Origin: Hedera helix | Lineage: Eukaryota > Streptophyta > Magnoliopsida > Apiales > Araliaceae | Assembly: GCA_947179155.2 (NCBI GenBank) | Contig: OX359264.1 | Location: 61,901,202 to 61,965,201, forward strand | DNA length: 64,000 nt | Reading direction: 5' to 3' | Shown: piece by piece, positions 1 through 12,998 of the stretch | Position numbering within the stretch: the stretch's first letter is position 1 | Layout of the letters: every line of letters begins with the position of its first letter | Position numbers and translations under genes: made by a program | The notes under the pieces: model-generated | Told to the model about the DNA's origin: nothing | Database searches by the model: none | What the model saw: only the letters and a program-made list of their open reading frames with translations

Positions 1-500
1 TAGTAGCATACGGTAGTTATTGGTATTTTCTGTAGCACTCGGTACTCTACAGTAACACACGGTATTGCATAGTATCTCATATTTTTGGTCTGATAATTGA
101 CACCGTAACTGTTACGCATCATTTCATCGATAATTGTCACTGCATAATATTTTATATTATCAATTCAATAATTGTTGTTACACAGTATTTTGCATTATTG
201 ATTTAATAATTGTCATTACACTGTATTTTATATCATTGAGTCAATAATTGTTGTTGCACTGTTTTTAAAATTATTGAACCTAATAATTGTCACAGTAACA
301 TATGCACAGTAATTCACATTATTGAATCAATAATTGTCATTACACAGTAACGTATGCTTTATTTTACATTATTGTTATCTCTATTATGATGTTATTTAAA
401 CAGTTGTATTTCATTAATTTATTGACTTGATATCTAAGAGCTAACTATACTGTATTTATAACAATTAGTCATAATAATTGAATTGATAAAGTTATTTGTT

Positions 501-868
501 TATAATATAAAGTTAGGTGATTATTAGGTGATATGAAATGAATGGTGTAGATTAAAGTGTGAATTATTGTTGAATAATTGAATTGATTTGTTTATAATAT
601 AAAGTTAGGTGATTATTAGGTGATATGAAATGAATGGTGTAGATTAAAGTGTGAATTATTGTTGAATAATTGAATTGATTTGTTTATAATATAAAGTTAG
701 GTGATTATTAGGTGATATGAAATGAATGGTGTAGATTAAAGTGTGAATTATTGTTGAATAATTAAATTGATTTGTTTATAATATAAAGTTAGGTGATTAT
801 TAGGTGATATGAAATGAATGGTGTAGATTAAAGATAATATAATATTTGAAATGGATGGTGTAGATTAA
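501..868 (+). repeat. 92-bp tandem repeat in LTR, 4 units
   Basis: The motif TATAATATAAAGTTAGG recurs at 501, 593, 685 and 777, exactly 92 bp apart. The last unit diverges after GTAGATTAAAG. The other LTR copy has only three units (34730, 34822, 34914). Confidence 0.9.
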
Positions 869-921
869 AAGATGATCTTTAAATGAATGGTTTAGATTAA
901 ATGAATGATAAGATTTTTGGC

Positions 922-930
922 TATAAATAG
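922..930 (+). promoter_or_regulatory. TATA box of family A LTR
   Basis: TATAAATAG follows the 92-bp repeats, and the same motif sits at 35059-35067 in the other copy. Its conservation and position fit the U3 promoter of the retroelement, with transcription running to the right. The tandem units just upstream lie where LTR enhancers usually do, but that role is inference. Confidence 0.6.
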
Positions 931-2643
931 AAGCCTTAACTTAAGGATTTTTCATAAACTTCCTTACTTGTTCTTTCTTTCTCTCTCTAAATACTTCTTG
1001 TGAAAGTTCTCTCTAAGTGTGCTTAAGTCATCTTGAGTATTTGTGAAGATCTATAAGTATACGTGTACTGTTCAAGTTAATCAACCTCATTTAAATCAAT
1101 ATCCAGTCACGTGTTACGGTAAGGGATACCATCTTTTTCATCTTCCATTATTCAAACATACTATGGTAAGGGATTATCATTATTTGATTCTCGATAATAA
1201 TATTGTTTCTTCCTTACTCATAAGACGTGCCTTTTATTTCCATGTATTAAATTGTGGGAATAACCTTACGGAGCGGATTGCCGCCTGTTGGTGAATAACC
1301 TTTCGTATTCATTCATTATTAATCTCTGAGAATAACCTTACGGAGCGGATTGCCGCCTGTTTGGTGAATAACTCTTTGTACTCAAATTCTATTAAATTGT
1401 GGGAATAATCTTACGGAGCGGATTGCCGCCTGTTGGTGAATAACCCTTTGTATTAATTTCCTTCACCTTTTGTTAATCAAACCTGCTACGGTAAGGGATA
1501 TTATTTTCTTTCATACTCCTAAATCGAAATTTATTATGGAACTATTGCTTCTATAATTTCTGAAAATGTTATATGTTCCATAATAGTTGAACTTCATTAT
1601 TTCAACTGAACCTTCCTATTTACGTGAACCCTTCTATTAAATTGTAACCGTTATTCTGAACTGTGGATCTTGAATATCATTTTTAAATTTCACTCCACAT
1701 CATGTTGACAATTTGGACATTATTTGAATCTGTACAAAGTAAACTTCCGATACTTATTGTTATCCTATTTCTTCTGTTCATCATTTATATCATTCTAATC
1801 ATCCAAAAATCAAGCTGTTGTGAATATCTGTGGCCGGGGGCACAGATGTGATATATTTGTTGAACAGATGATAGGTTAAAGGCGATATAATAGGTTAAAG
1901 GCGATACATCTGTTCGGTGTCTTTTATGGCACGTGGTGAATGTTCTCTTTGACCCGTAGTGCAAAGATGAACTGTTGTTTGGGTATGATTATGACCAAAG
2001 GCTGAATCTGGTATAATCATGACCGTTGGTGTTATATTGAATGTCTTTGGCCCGTAGTGCAAAGATGAACTGTTGATCTGCATGATTATGATCAGGAACT
2101 GTGAATTTGTATTATCTTGACTAATGATATTTCAGATGATAAAAGTTGATGATGTTTTTCCTAAAAAGAGAACCGAGTGGACATTATAGTCTGCATTATT
2201 CTTCTAATAGATTACTCATTCCGCTGCTATTATTGATCTGAACGTTGTTTAAGAATTTAACTGCAGTTTTTGATATAAACCTTGTAGTCTATTGTATTCT
2301 ATCAAGAACTCAACTGTTGAAGACTAATGATAATTTATTCGTCATTATCTTAGTCATGATATTCTTTGCTGGGCTATTTGAGCTCACCCTTTCTTTTGTT
2401 CCATTGTTTTTCAACAGGAGATGAAAACATAACAGGGTCTAGCCGGGGAATGGAGTGAGGGTTCGAGGAATAGTTATCATAGTCTTCACGTTTTGTAAAA
2501 TAGTGTGGCAATAATAGTGAAGACTTAGTTGTGTATTATTATACACTGTATTGTTGTACGTTGTGCTTTGTTGTAATAATTTTGTTGTAGTATTTTGACG
2601 ACTCAAGTTTGGGCTGTGTGGGCCCAGATTTGGGGGCGTCACA

Positions 2644-3210
2644 ATTATTCTTATTATTTTCATTATTATTATTATTATTATTATTAAATAAAAATTTATT
2701 ATTATTATTAATAAATTAAAATTTATTATTATTATTATTATTATTAAATCAAAAATTATTTTTAAAATACGTCAAATTAATTTTTAACAAGCAAAATTAG
2801 TCTTTTGTTTTCTTTTTTTGTGTAACGGAAAGGATATTATTATTATTAATTTCATTATTATTATTATTATTAAATTAAAATTTATTTTTAAAATAACTCA
2901 AATTAATTTTAACAAGCAAAATTGGTCTTTTGTTTTCTTTTTTTTGTATGACGGAAAGAATATTATTATTATTATTATTAAATCAAAATTTATTTTTATT
3001 ATACCTCAAATTAATTTTTAACAAGCAAAACTAATCTTTTGTTTTCTTTCTTTGGGTAACGGAAAAGATATTTTTATTATTATTAAATCAAAATTTATTT
3101 TATAATACCTCAAATTAATTATTAAAAAAAGAAACTGAATTTTTTTTTGTAACGGAGATGATATTATTATTATTATTATTATTAAATCAAAATTTATTTT
3201 TAAAAAATAA
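2644..3210. repeat. AT-rich minisatellite, degenerate units of about 93-126 bp
   Basis: Four imperfect units each combine an (ATT)n tract, an AAATCAAAATTTATTTTTA segment, a CAAATTAATTTTTAACAAGC segment, a poly-T stretch and a GTAACGGA-like box (near 2821, 2949, 3056, 3149). No coding potential is visible; the open frame in it is only repeats of asparagine, isoleucine and lysine codons. Confidence 0.75.
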
Positions 3211-5250
3211 AACTATTCAGTTTAGTGATACATCTGTAAAGTCAAGTCGACAATCAAATAAAAATAATATTTTTTTAATCATTCCGTTAAAAGTCAACCC
3301 AGTCTAATGAAAAAAGTGACGGTTTGTAAAAAATAAGCAGTTCAATGAGTTTACTGTAAAAAAAATCAGTTGAATGGTGTATTTGTAAACCGAGGTCAAG
3401 TACAGAAGAAAAATTCATTTTACCCATTAGCCGGCTAGCCAAGCCATTTATGTCCACTAAATTTAAGGGAATCGATTTTTGTGATCAGAAATTGTGACCG
3501 GTTCTTTTTTTCTTTTTTTGTTTCGACTCCTGAACCGGTCACAATTTTTGGTCTCCTAGAAGGACTATTATGTCTTTGGTCATCCCAACATCATTATGAC
3601 GTTTGATATGATAAAAATTGTATTCGTGTTTAGAATTTATTTGTTGTATAAGGACCAAAATATGTCTTAATCAACCGGAGAAATAATATGCATGCGTTAC
3701 GGACAATGTGATATCAACCTTAGGTTTATTTGTTTATAGGAGTAGCATATATATATATAGATTAATTAGACAAATCGTAATTTCTCCTTAACTAGGTGTA
3801 AACCTGACAATTTGGTTTATAAATCGATGGGTCAACTTATATTAACTAGAATCATTTGGGTTGGTTAACTATTTTAAATTCTTTGGATTGGTTAAAGTTT
3901 GAACCCATATTTTTCACACAAAAAAAAAAAAAAAACCCAAACCAGTTAACCAATTTTGACCCATTTTTTTTTTTCAGTTAGCTTTGCCTACTTGATTTTT
4001 GCATCTAAAGGCGATACGTTGAAGCTCAAAAGGGCCCTGCTTGCTCTGTACCATCCGGGGAATTACTACTTTGATTCAACGGATTTTATACTTATTTTAT
4101 GTTAATTAAATATTTTGTTAATTTAAAAATAATAATATTATTATAAAATTTTAAAAAAATATAATAAAAAAATGTTGTTCAGAAATATTTATGTTTACAG
4201 AACAAATATATATTTGGTAACACTTTTACACTTATTTTAATTATATATTGAATTTTCAATAATATTTATTGATCTGATAGTATAATTATTATTTTGGCAT
4301 TATTAATGATAAAAAAAAGCTTGAAGAAATAATTATTCCAGAATTTTATATTTTTATGGCATGTCTTTATGTATCTAGCTAGATACTCCATTTATCTGTA
4401 GCATTGGTATTCAGTTTGCTCCATTTATCCGTCTGTCCCATAATGAAGGTCTCATTTTATTTTTATTTTTATTTTTACTTTTAATTCAATTTTTATTCTG
4501 ACAAATTGATTTTATTTGAATTCACTTGTAATTTTTCTTATGTAAATACTAATTTAAATTACTGTGACTGTTAAACCTTATTATTATTATTATTATTATT
4601 ATTATAAAATAAATGTACTTTCTAAGTATGTTTTATACATATGTTAAAACTAGTGCTAGGCCACTTATTCTCTTCTATATTAATCCCGTGTTAGGTATTT
4701 TTCTTGTAATTGACGTTGATGAATTTCTGAATTTGGATTAATTAATTATCAGGTTTAATTGGTGCATGAGTTTGAAAAAAAAAGGTTAATTTTGTCCAAC
4801 AGAAAACTTAGAAACAAGTAACTAAATTTGAGAGAGAGAGAGAGAGAAGTTAAAAGGAAGATAAAAAAAAATCAATATATTAAGTAATTTATGGGTTTAA
4901 AATTTAATCCATAACTATATGGTTTCAATCTACGTAACTTATAGTAAAAATAAACAATGTAATTTTAGTTCTTAAATAGAATCATAACCAAATTTTATAA
5001 ATCAAAATCAACCAATAACTATATTTTGTCAGGCATAACTAGGTATAAAGTCGTATGATATCGATTTATATTTAAAAGGCTTTACATGTTCCAAGGCAAA
5101 AATTATTTACAAAAACAAGTTATAATGACATGACAACATGATTAGTATAGTAAGCTTAGGTTAGTTATGTCTTTTTCTATCAAATATCAAATTTCACTAC
5201 AAAGAATACTATTGCGCGTCTTCTTCTTTGTGAGAAGGACTAGCTAGCTA
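3211..5250. other. Intergenic, AT-rich
   Basis: No gene is recognisable. It holds a perfect 15-bp inverted repeat (3490-3504 against 3532-3546), poly-A and poly-T tracts, an (ATT)n run near 4575-4604, a (GA)n run near 4832-4846 and a Stowaway-like end at about 4420-4450 (CCGTCTGTCCCATAATGA). Confidence 0.6.
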
Positions 5251-5292
5251 GCTGCTAACGACTATCCATGAAAAAAGGTAGCTTTTTCTCCC

Positions 5293-5353
<61 letters not shown>
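5293..5353. repeat. (AT)n(AG)n compound microsatellite
   Basis: An uninterrupted AT run passes directly into an AG run. It lies about 750 bp beyond the stop codon of the CYB561 gene. Nothing else is recognised between 5251 and 6106. Confidence 0.95.
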
Positions 5354-5355
<2 letters not shown>

Positions 5356-6106
5356 CTTCTGGGGAAAAAGAAGAGAGAATAAAGATAAATGTAGCATATG
5401 GGAATCCTATAAAATTACAAATAGCAACTAAAAGAGCAGAAAAATGAAAGGGAACAAAAGCAAAGTTCGTGGCACCATATTTCAAAGGGGTTCTTTGGAT
5501 AAAGTGAAAATGACACCATAACTTACTAGTGGAAATCTCACAAGTATAATAATAAATTGGATCAAACATGCACGTTCCTAGCACACTTATTAATTTAAAA
5601 GTAATAGATTTCCTATCACAGCATTTCATGATTAAAAGATACTCCATATAATCTAAATAGTCCTAGTGAGGGTGTTTTGTTGCATCAATGCTTATGATCA
5701 AGGAGGCATGTGCACCACCTCAGATAACTTAACAACCAAGTTGTCGGTCGATAGGAGGTGGTCCATTCATCTTTTACACAACTTGGGTATGAATTATGAG
5801 AAAGTAATGGTGCCACCCACAACTACAAGTTTATTGTGATGAGCTCGAGAAGGTCCCATTCCCACATGCTCAACAAATAAGTAAATTAGCAACAAGAAAT
5901 CCTTGGAAAGAATGAAGCTTGAAACTTTAAAAATAGACGTTATATAATTCAAGAATGTTATACTACAACTGTTTGTGTATACATATATACTAATAGATAT
6001 TGCACGCCATTTTACAGAAGATGAACAATCAATAATAAGAATTTGCAAAGGAGACTCGACTTCCAAATCAGGTTGCTGCCTGCCTTCTCCATTTGTTGTA
6101 CCCATC

Positions 6107-8108
6107 CTATACCGGTTTAGTAGAGTTCCCAAACTTTCTCCTCAAAACTAAAATCCAAGTGATTACCTCCAAAAATAGAGCAATCCCGCCCAAGGCACCA
6201 ATGATACCTATGTACGTTGATTTCCACTTCTTGTCAGGGTCCAAGATATCTAGACCTTTGAAGACGTTGAGGACACCAAGGATAGCGATGGTATAACCAA
6301 CTCCATGGTGGTAGATATTCCAGTAAAATCTGTATTTGTGTTCCTTATTTGGCCTCAAGAACAACGCAAAGATCTATAATAAAAGCCAAAAAGAGAGCCC
6401 ATTAGAAGCAAATCTCCGTAGTCCAATCACAGAATGCACTTTCTAATTATAAAGACACAAGACAACTATCTAGCTTTCATTATTAGTAAGATGAGGTGTG
6501 GTACATATATATAGCATACACCACTTGATTGCTGGAAATGATTTCAGTTCTGATGAAGTTCAATTGAACTTCAGAAGATCAAATGGCGATATTCCAAGCA
6601 AAACTATTACATATAGCGAAAAACAAAAGAATTTGAAACATTGACCACAATATTGCTTAGACATGAACAAGGGATTAAAATTACCAATGCAACACAAACA
6701 TACCTGCACTGTTGCGAGAGAAAAGACTGTAATCCCGATATTCCGGTGACCAGTATACTCGACCCCCTTAGATTGGCTACCAAGCTTAAGACCAGTTCCC
6801 CAGCCAGCAACCCCAATAGCGTATGCTGACGTCTGGCAGAACACGTGAAGATAAAACCACGCTGGATCTAATAACGGAAAAAATCTCATATACCGTGCAA
6901 TGATGATTCCCATTGGAAATAAAGTCCCCCAACTCAAAGCATTTAGAATTCCATGAATCTGAAGCAAAATAATAAATTTTGTAAGTATTTCCTTCTTTCT
7001 AGTCTCTAGATAACCCTACTATCCACTAGTTTTTTCTTGTTTTATATAGAAAAAGACTTGTTTGAATTTGATGATGAACAAATTGTTCACATCAATTACC
7101 AACATCAACTTCAAAATTGATAATTAATTATAGTCGGAAAAAAACAGTTTCAAATTTCCAAGATATCGTTTGGACCATTACACAACAAAGACAATGCCTT
7201 TCTAATGCACTTTCAAATTCTAGACCCCTGAATAAGAAAATCAGAAGTTCAGACATTGTTGTTATATTCAATTATACTCGGACGTCTAACACATCAAAAT
7301 TTAAACTTTTTGGCTCTTTAACCCCCAAAAACTTATTCTCAGTTCCATGTAAATGTCAAATTAACGGAATAACAGATACTAATAGTATAATCACAAATAA
7401 ATAAATAAATAAATAGAAACGAAGTGAATGTCAAATCAATGGAATAATAGATACTAAAGGCGGCAGAAAGCATACATTTTTCATCGTGTGCCTGGAGTCG
7501 CCGCCGGTACCACCAGTTGTCTGTCCACTCAACAAATCTAGGGTTCCTTTAGAAATCAAATTCGCCGGCATAAACTCATGCTTATGCGGCACACCGCCCA
7601 TCACCGACGCCCCAACCTGCCACACATGATTCACCGTCGAATAGTTCCAGTTCGCCGGAAACACCAGCGTGGCAAATATCTTCATTAATCCTTGGGAATA
7701 CTCGGCACTGGTCTGGGTCACCTCAAAAGCCAATTTCGACTCAACAATCGGACCGTAAGATTTTATATCGTACGTTTTGACAATCATGGAGCCGTCTGAG
7801 TCTTTGAAGCCGATTATAGCTTGCGAGCCGATCATTCCGGTGGCGGTGGGGTTAATAGCCCATGCAACCCAGCCGTCGGGAGCGGACGGAGGAGCGACGA
7901 AGGCAACGGAGAGAGAAGATTTGGCGGAATCATAGGTGTAGTGGAGGGAGGAGTTTAGCTGGGGTAAATCTGTGCAGCGCTGGTAGAGATTGTTGTTTGC
8001 GAACTTGTGTGAGGTACAGGGAAGGGAATGTGAGGGTGAGATTAACAAAGTCACCGCCAGCGAAAGCGCTAGGAGGGGAAGAGAGAATTTGAGAGGCGCC
8101 ATAACCAT
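6107..8108 (-). CDS. Cytochrome b561 and DOMON domain protein
   Basis: Three exons (8108-7476, 6958-6704, 6373-6107) join in phase 0 to give 384 residues. The donors are GTATG and GTATG, the acceptors TTCAG and TATAG. Residues 5-29 are a hydrophobic signal peptide. Residues 45-190 form a DOMON domain, with M92 in the conserved GMIGSQA stretch and H161 in NHVWQ as likely heme ligands. Residues 213-370 form a b561 membrane core with H213, H249, H282 and H318, the four heme-binding histidines of the family. The length is normal for plant CYB561-DOMON proteins, which are ascorbate-linked transmembrane electron carriers of the plasma membrane. The start is the first ATG of a double (MVM). The exact paralogue and its physiological acceptor cannot be told from sequence. 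Confidence 0.93.
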
Positions 8109-8791
8109 TGATGGAGCCCTCCTCAGCAGTGTGTTTTGTGTTTGTGCGTGAGAGGTAAAGGGAAATTTTTATGGAGAGGAAATTAAGTAACGGTTGAAGG
8201 TTGGCGGGTGGGGAGGGAGGCAGCGTGCGGTTGAATTGAATAATTCCGCTAATGCTGGTGAGGGAGGGGATGATTAATGAAAGAACGTTGGGGAGAGAAA
8301 TCGAGAATGGATTACTGCTATAAATAAACAAATTAACTAATTTATAACGGATTTAGGTGCATAGATTTTCCTAATCCAAATCTTATTTGTATAGATAGAT
8401 AGATCTCTCTCTTCTTCTTTTTTTCATGTATCACTTTCTAATTCCTATATTTAAACGGATTTTGATTTAATTACTATTTCATTATCATTTAGTGTATATT
8501 TTTAGACAACAAATTATATACAAATGGCCTATAAAATTAATATTTTACACTTTCCGATAACAAATTTAGAAAATAATTTAAAAATTAAAGATTTGATACG
8601 ATTAGTAAAACAGTATGATAAATATTAACTATAAAATTTGTAAGTACAATTAAATTACTCGATTTTCTTCGAAATTCTCTACGGGATAAGTTGTCATAAG
8701 AGAGAGAAAATTTTAGTTTTAGAAGTTATCTGTGTATAATTTATTCCCATATTTTTATGTTGTTTATGATTTAATTAGCGTCCTGTATCAA

Positions 8792-8832
<41 letters not shown>

Positions 8833-9164
8833 GTGTGGTAGTTCTATAACAGAACAAAAAATAAAGGCGGCCGTAGCGTACAAGCTATAAGTTTGTTTGT
8901 TAGACATTATTTGAGCAAAAAATAGAGTACATATGTAAAGGAATCATAAAATATTTACTTATATCAACAATTCATTTTTTGGTATAAAACTTGTGTTAAA
9001 AAAATTATAATGTTTTTTGTCACATACTTTCTCATAAATTCTCGCCGACAACATGCAATTTTATTTTAAAATTGGCCAGCACAAATTCATCCTCCACGCT
9101 TTCACGAGGAAAGCCAACAAAATAAAAAAACAAAAGAACAGTATGAAAAACTACAAAAATCCTT
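8109..9164. other. Intergenic, AT-rich, with (AT)n microsatellite
   Basis: This holds the 5' leader and promoter of the CYB561 gene on the right-hand side of its ATG, then AT-rich DNA with an (AT)n run at 8795-8826 and the 3' end of the Rab gene. No further gene is seen. Confidence 0.6.
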
Positions 9165-12006
9165 CTATCTGGAACAGCATGCACTCCAATTCTTATTAGA
9201 GCCTGACCCGTTGTTAACTAGGGTAACCCGGTTCACAGACAATTCGGCCTTGTAAGAGTCCGAGTTTAGGACTTTCCTGCTAATGTTGTTGTAGATTGCG
9301 CGAATAACAACCTCAAAAGCAGTGTTAACATTAGTAGAATCCAAAGCAGATGTCTCAATGAAGAATAGTCCTTCCTCTTCTGCTAGGTTTTTCCCCTCCT
9401 CCACACTTACATCCCTTATATTTTCCAAATCACACTTGTTCCCTACAAGCATTCTCGCCACAGTAGTATCACAATGAGCTGCATGGTGATTCCAACAAGA
9501 ACTAATTAATTAGCAGCAAAACAAAAAGATACCAATGGTAAATCCGATGTGTAACAAACAGAGAACACCAAACACTACTTACTCTGAACCAAATTGTCTC
9601 AAGGGTCAGTATGAGACAATTTGAGAAGTAACAAAATTGACCAACCTGTTTCTTATACACCCTTACAGTGTTATACGTGCAAGGCCAATATATAAGGCTC
9701 CACATTAATATTTTCTTCTTCGTATCTTTTTTTGTTGTTGTTGAAACGGCTTTGTGGGTATACTCATATTCATATTCAAAATACAAAGTTTTTTTTTAAA
9801 AGTAATAACCAACATTCAAAAAAGTAATACATGACACTCAATTTGGAATGGAGATGGTACAAAATCAATGGAAGTGCAATAAATAAGAAGGAAAGATAGC
9901 TGAAAGACAAATGTATATATACATATATTTATAAACATATAACAAACTAGAAGCTTGGAAGAGATCTAGTATGTAATAACGACATTAATGATCGATTCTG
10001 AATTGTATGCACAAATTCGATATGCTGAAGAGTGAAGACCGATCCTCACGGTGTGCTTGGACTAATTTGTATAACATTCATTTAATTTGGCAAATGTAAA
10101 AAAAAAAAAAAAAGTGAAAAAAACAAGATTATATTCGAGAAAAATATGCTTTTGAGGTTTGTTTCCCCTGCCCCAAAGAGAATAGATGAGCTACGTTTTC
10201 TTAGCTCCTACAAAACAGGAAGCTATTTTGATCGCTCCATCAAAACCGGTAAAAGACATTTTTGTCCAAGACCTTCAAAGTTTTCACAAAATTTTGGAAT
10301 TTTCTCACTCAAGCTACTACTTGTAACCTCACTTTTTTTTACATCTTAATGATTATTCACTTTAATGATCCTTATCCTGTTCTTGCCTTGTGTATTTTTC
10401 CTACTTGGTTTGCAATCGTATTAAGTTCTATCCAGCTTCTTATCTATTAACGCAATTACTTGCGTGCAAATGCTTTCTATCGAAATGTTCGTAGTCTGAT
10501 CATATAAAAAACTAAATTACATAATTTTTTAGAATTCATTAGTATTTTGAGCTCATATTATGCGACTACGATGTTCATAACCAAAAAGTAATCGCTCAAA
10601 AAGGTTGTAACTATGAATGTTTGGCATTCTAGGTTAGCATGTTTAAGTGACATTCTGTCTTTTGGAGTTCAATATGTTGAAGACTTCAACCCCATATCTA
10701 ATAATCAGTGGCTTAATAAAATGTGCATGCCCCTCGGTGGGTGATTGGATACACATGTTAGGTCGATGTGTTAATTGAGAGACCAATCTACGTGAAAAGA
10801 ATCATATGATGCATAGATTTGATATTGATATGCAGTAGAGATGGGCACTAATGGCTTGCTTTTTCTTTTTCTTCTAAATATTAAGAGTGTATAAATTTAA
10901 ATACAATTACGCATATTCAAAACCCATATACACACTTGAAAACAAACCATACAACATTACGCGTATGGCGGTTACTAATTGTGACAAACTGGATTAAAAA
11001 TTGACAAAGAAATATTTCCCCGACTATAACCCACAGAGTCTTCGTATTCATTAATATGAGATTCAATGAAGCACGTGTGATACACATACGAACTATTTCA
11101 ACCTTATGGAAACAAAATATAAGTAATTGCTTCCATAAGGAGCAGCCCCTTTCCAATTGAATGTCATTTGATCCTTTATGAATGTCTGAAATTGACAAAC
11201 ACGGATTCTCAATTTACCGTTAATCACATTGTTGCAGACTTGAAGTGATAAGATGCACTAAAGTTTTTATTTTAGTTATTTATTTACAAACTTTTGATTT
11301 CAAAGTTTTGACATTCATTTGACATCTAATGTCAGAGCAGAGGAATTACAATGGGAAAGATAGAGCCAAATCCAAAGGACTGAATATGGTAACATTAATT
11401 CATAAAGTAGGGAAAAGAACAAACATACTCAAATAGCTATTTTCCATCAAGTTACCAAATCCACAAAAAATCTACAAAAGCTAACAACTTGAGGTTTCAA
11501 ACTTCTCGCAGAACCATCAATGGTCAAGCTACTCATCAGATGAAATAAATTGTATAGCTGAAAACTAAAAAGACAATCATCCACATAGCTCTGAATTTCC
11601 AAAACACATAAAATTTAAGAATTTGGGTATCGATTAAACTAAAAGAAAATATCATATGACCAGAGAAAGACTTACTATTGAGCTCATCTAGCCAGCGTTT
11701 GATGCTATCAAAAGTAGTTCTTCTGCTGATATCATAGACCAAGAGTGCTCCAACTGCGCCTCTATAATAAGCAGAAGTGACAGCTCTGAAGCGTTCTTGG
11801 CCGGCAGTGTCCCACACTTGGGCCTTGACTTCCTTGCCATCAACCTCAACCACTTGAGTCTGAAATTCTACACCAATCGTGGCCTTAGAATGCAAGTCAA
11901 ATTCATCTCTTGCAAAGCGAGATAGCAAATTAGATTTGCCCACAGCTGAATCCCCTATTACCACAATCTTGAAAAGGTATTCTTCCCCTTCTCCTATTTC
12001 CTCCAT
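9165..12006 (-). CDS. RABA5: Rab GTPase, RABA5 group
   Basis: Two exons (12006-11676 and 9478-9165) flank a 2,197-nt intron that splits one threonine codon. The product has 214 residues. The P-loop GDSAVGKS is at 18-25, WDTAGQE at 65-71, NKCD at 124-127 and ETSAL further on. The effector region includes TIGVEF, and the C-terminus ends CCSR, giving the two cysteines used for geranylgeranylation. The WLDEL motif, the SRKxLNSDSYK stretch and the C-terminal length fit the plant RABA5 (Rab11-like) group. These act in trans-Golgi/endosome-to-plasma-membrane trafficking. Assignment to RABA5a-e is not possible by eye. The single intron after the WLDELNT stretch is the usual RABA gene architecture. 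Confidence 0.95.
9479..11675 (-). other. Long intron of the RABA5-type gene
   Basis: The donor is GTAAGT and the acceptor ATGCAG. The intron holds short poly-A and poly-T tracts and open frames with no recognisable similarity. I see no nested gene in it. Confidence 0.85.
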
Positions 12007-12998
12007 TTTTTTTCTGTTCCTTTCTTGATGGGTTCGCGAGAGAAAGAGAGATGAGTATTCTTCGGAAATGAAATGAGCGAGATTTGTAGATGATGGAAAA
12101 AGGGGTTTTGGGGGTGGGTTTCACTTTGTGGTGGAGTGAAGTCGGCAGAGACTAACTGCGTAATTAGCGGATAAGTAATCACATGTCTACTTGTCGTTTC
12201 TTTAACTCGCATGTTCTTAAAAGAAAGGATAAAAATGTTAGGATTATTTATTTCTATTTTTTTGAATGTCGGCTTTTCATCTCGTTAATACTTAATATTT
12301 GTATCTTGAAAATAAAAAAGAAATAGTAATAAATGTTAAAAATTTAATCTTTTAAAATGTAAGAACAGAAATCAAAAAGGACAGATGTAACCAAGTGAAT
12401 TCATCATGTCAGAGTTCAATTCTCGTAGTTCGTCTAAAATAAACAATTTGTTAGAAAAGAATTTTTTTTAATGAACACGTCAGAGTTTACTCTTATTTTT
12501 TTTGTAAAAATAAAGAAATAAATTATATTTTTTCTCATATTTATTACGGCGACAAAAAATCAAATTATCATTATGTGACGCTATACAAGAAGGAAAATAA
12601 TTTATAGGACAGACAAATTTATAACAAAATTAAATTATAACTCACTTGAAAGTTTAAGCAATAATATATAATAAATTAAAGTGAGACTATTCTTAATTGT
12701 TATTTATAATACACATCAGATCACTATTTATTATCGACATAAATTTATTATTATATGTAATATGACTCGTGCAAAAAAAAAAAAAACTTCTTTTATTATA
12801 TTTAATAGTAAAAGTTTAAAATCTTATATCTTAAATTTTAAAATTTTTTAATCTAATTTCCTAAAATCAACAACAACAAAAAAAAAAGTGTAACTACCCA
12901 CTTCGAACCTTAGTGGGACACATTTTCTACAACACCTTTAGTCGAGAAGTTACCATTAACAAAGCGATTATTTCAAATTTGATTATGAGCAATCTCTC
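12007..12998. other. Intergenic, AT-rich
   Basis: The Rab gene's 5' leader and promoter lie at its left end. The rest is AT-rich DNA with poly-A tracts and no recognisable gene. 12991-12998 (AATCTCTC) is the likely left target-site copy of the hAT-like element that follows. Confidence 0.55.

Larger units (their letters stand above)
1..2643 (+). mobile_element. LTR of family A, 5' end outside window
   Basis: This stretch matches the complete LTR at 33914-36780 almost throughout, but the window opens about 316 bp into it. It ends in GGGGGCGTCACA, the same terminus as the complete copy. Inside are four 92-bp tandem units (near 501, 593, 685, 777), a TATA box, and a unit containing CGGAGCGGATTGCCGCCTG that occurs three times (near 1270, 1338, 1418). 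Orientation is set by the TATA box and by the TG...CA ends of the relative. Whether it is a solo LTR or the 3' LTR of an element to the left cannot be decided here. Confidence 0.85.

Noticed and set aside
1895..2663. Short frames in the first LTR
   Set aside because: They lie in LTR sequence and are not preserved in the same form in the second copy.
5255..5647. 130-codon frame on the minus strand
   Set aside because: Part of it is translated microsatellite (SLSLSL, YIYIYI), and the rest resembles no known protein.
7862..8331. Frames overlapping exon 1 of the CYB561-DOMON gene
   Set aside because: They are shadows of a well-supported exon in other frames.
11536..11675. C-terminal extension of the Rab open frame
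   Set aside because: It lies past a GTAAGT donor; the true continuation is exon 2 at 9478-9165.
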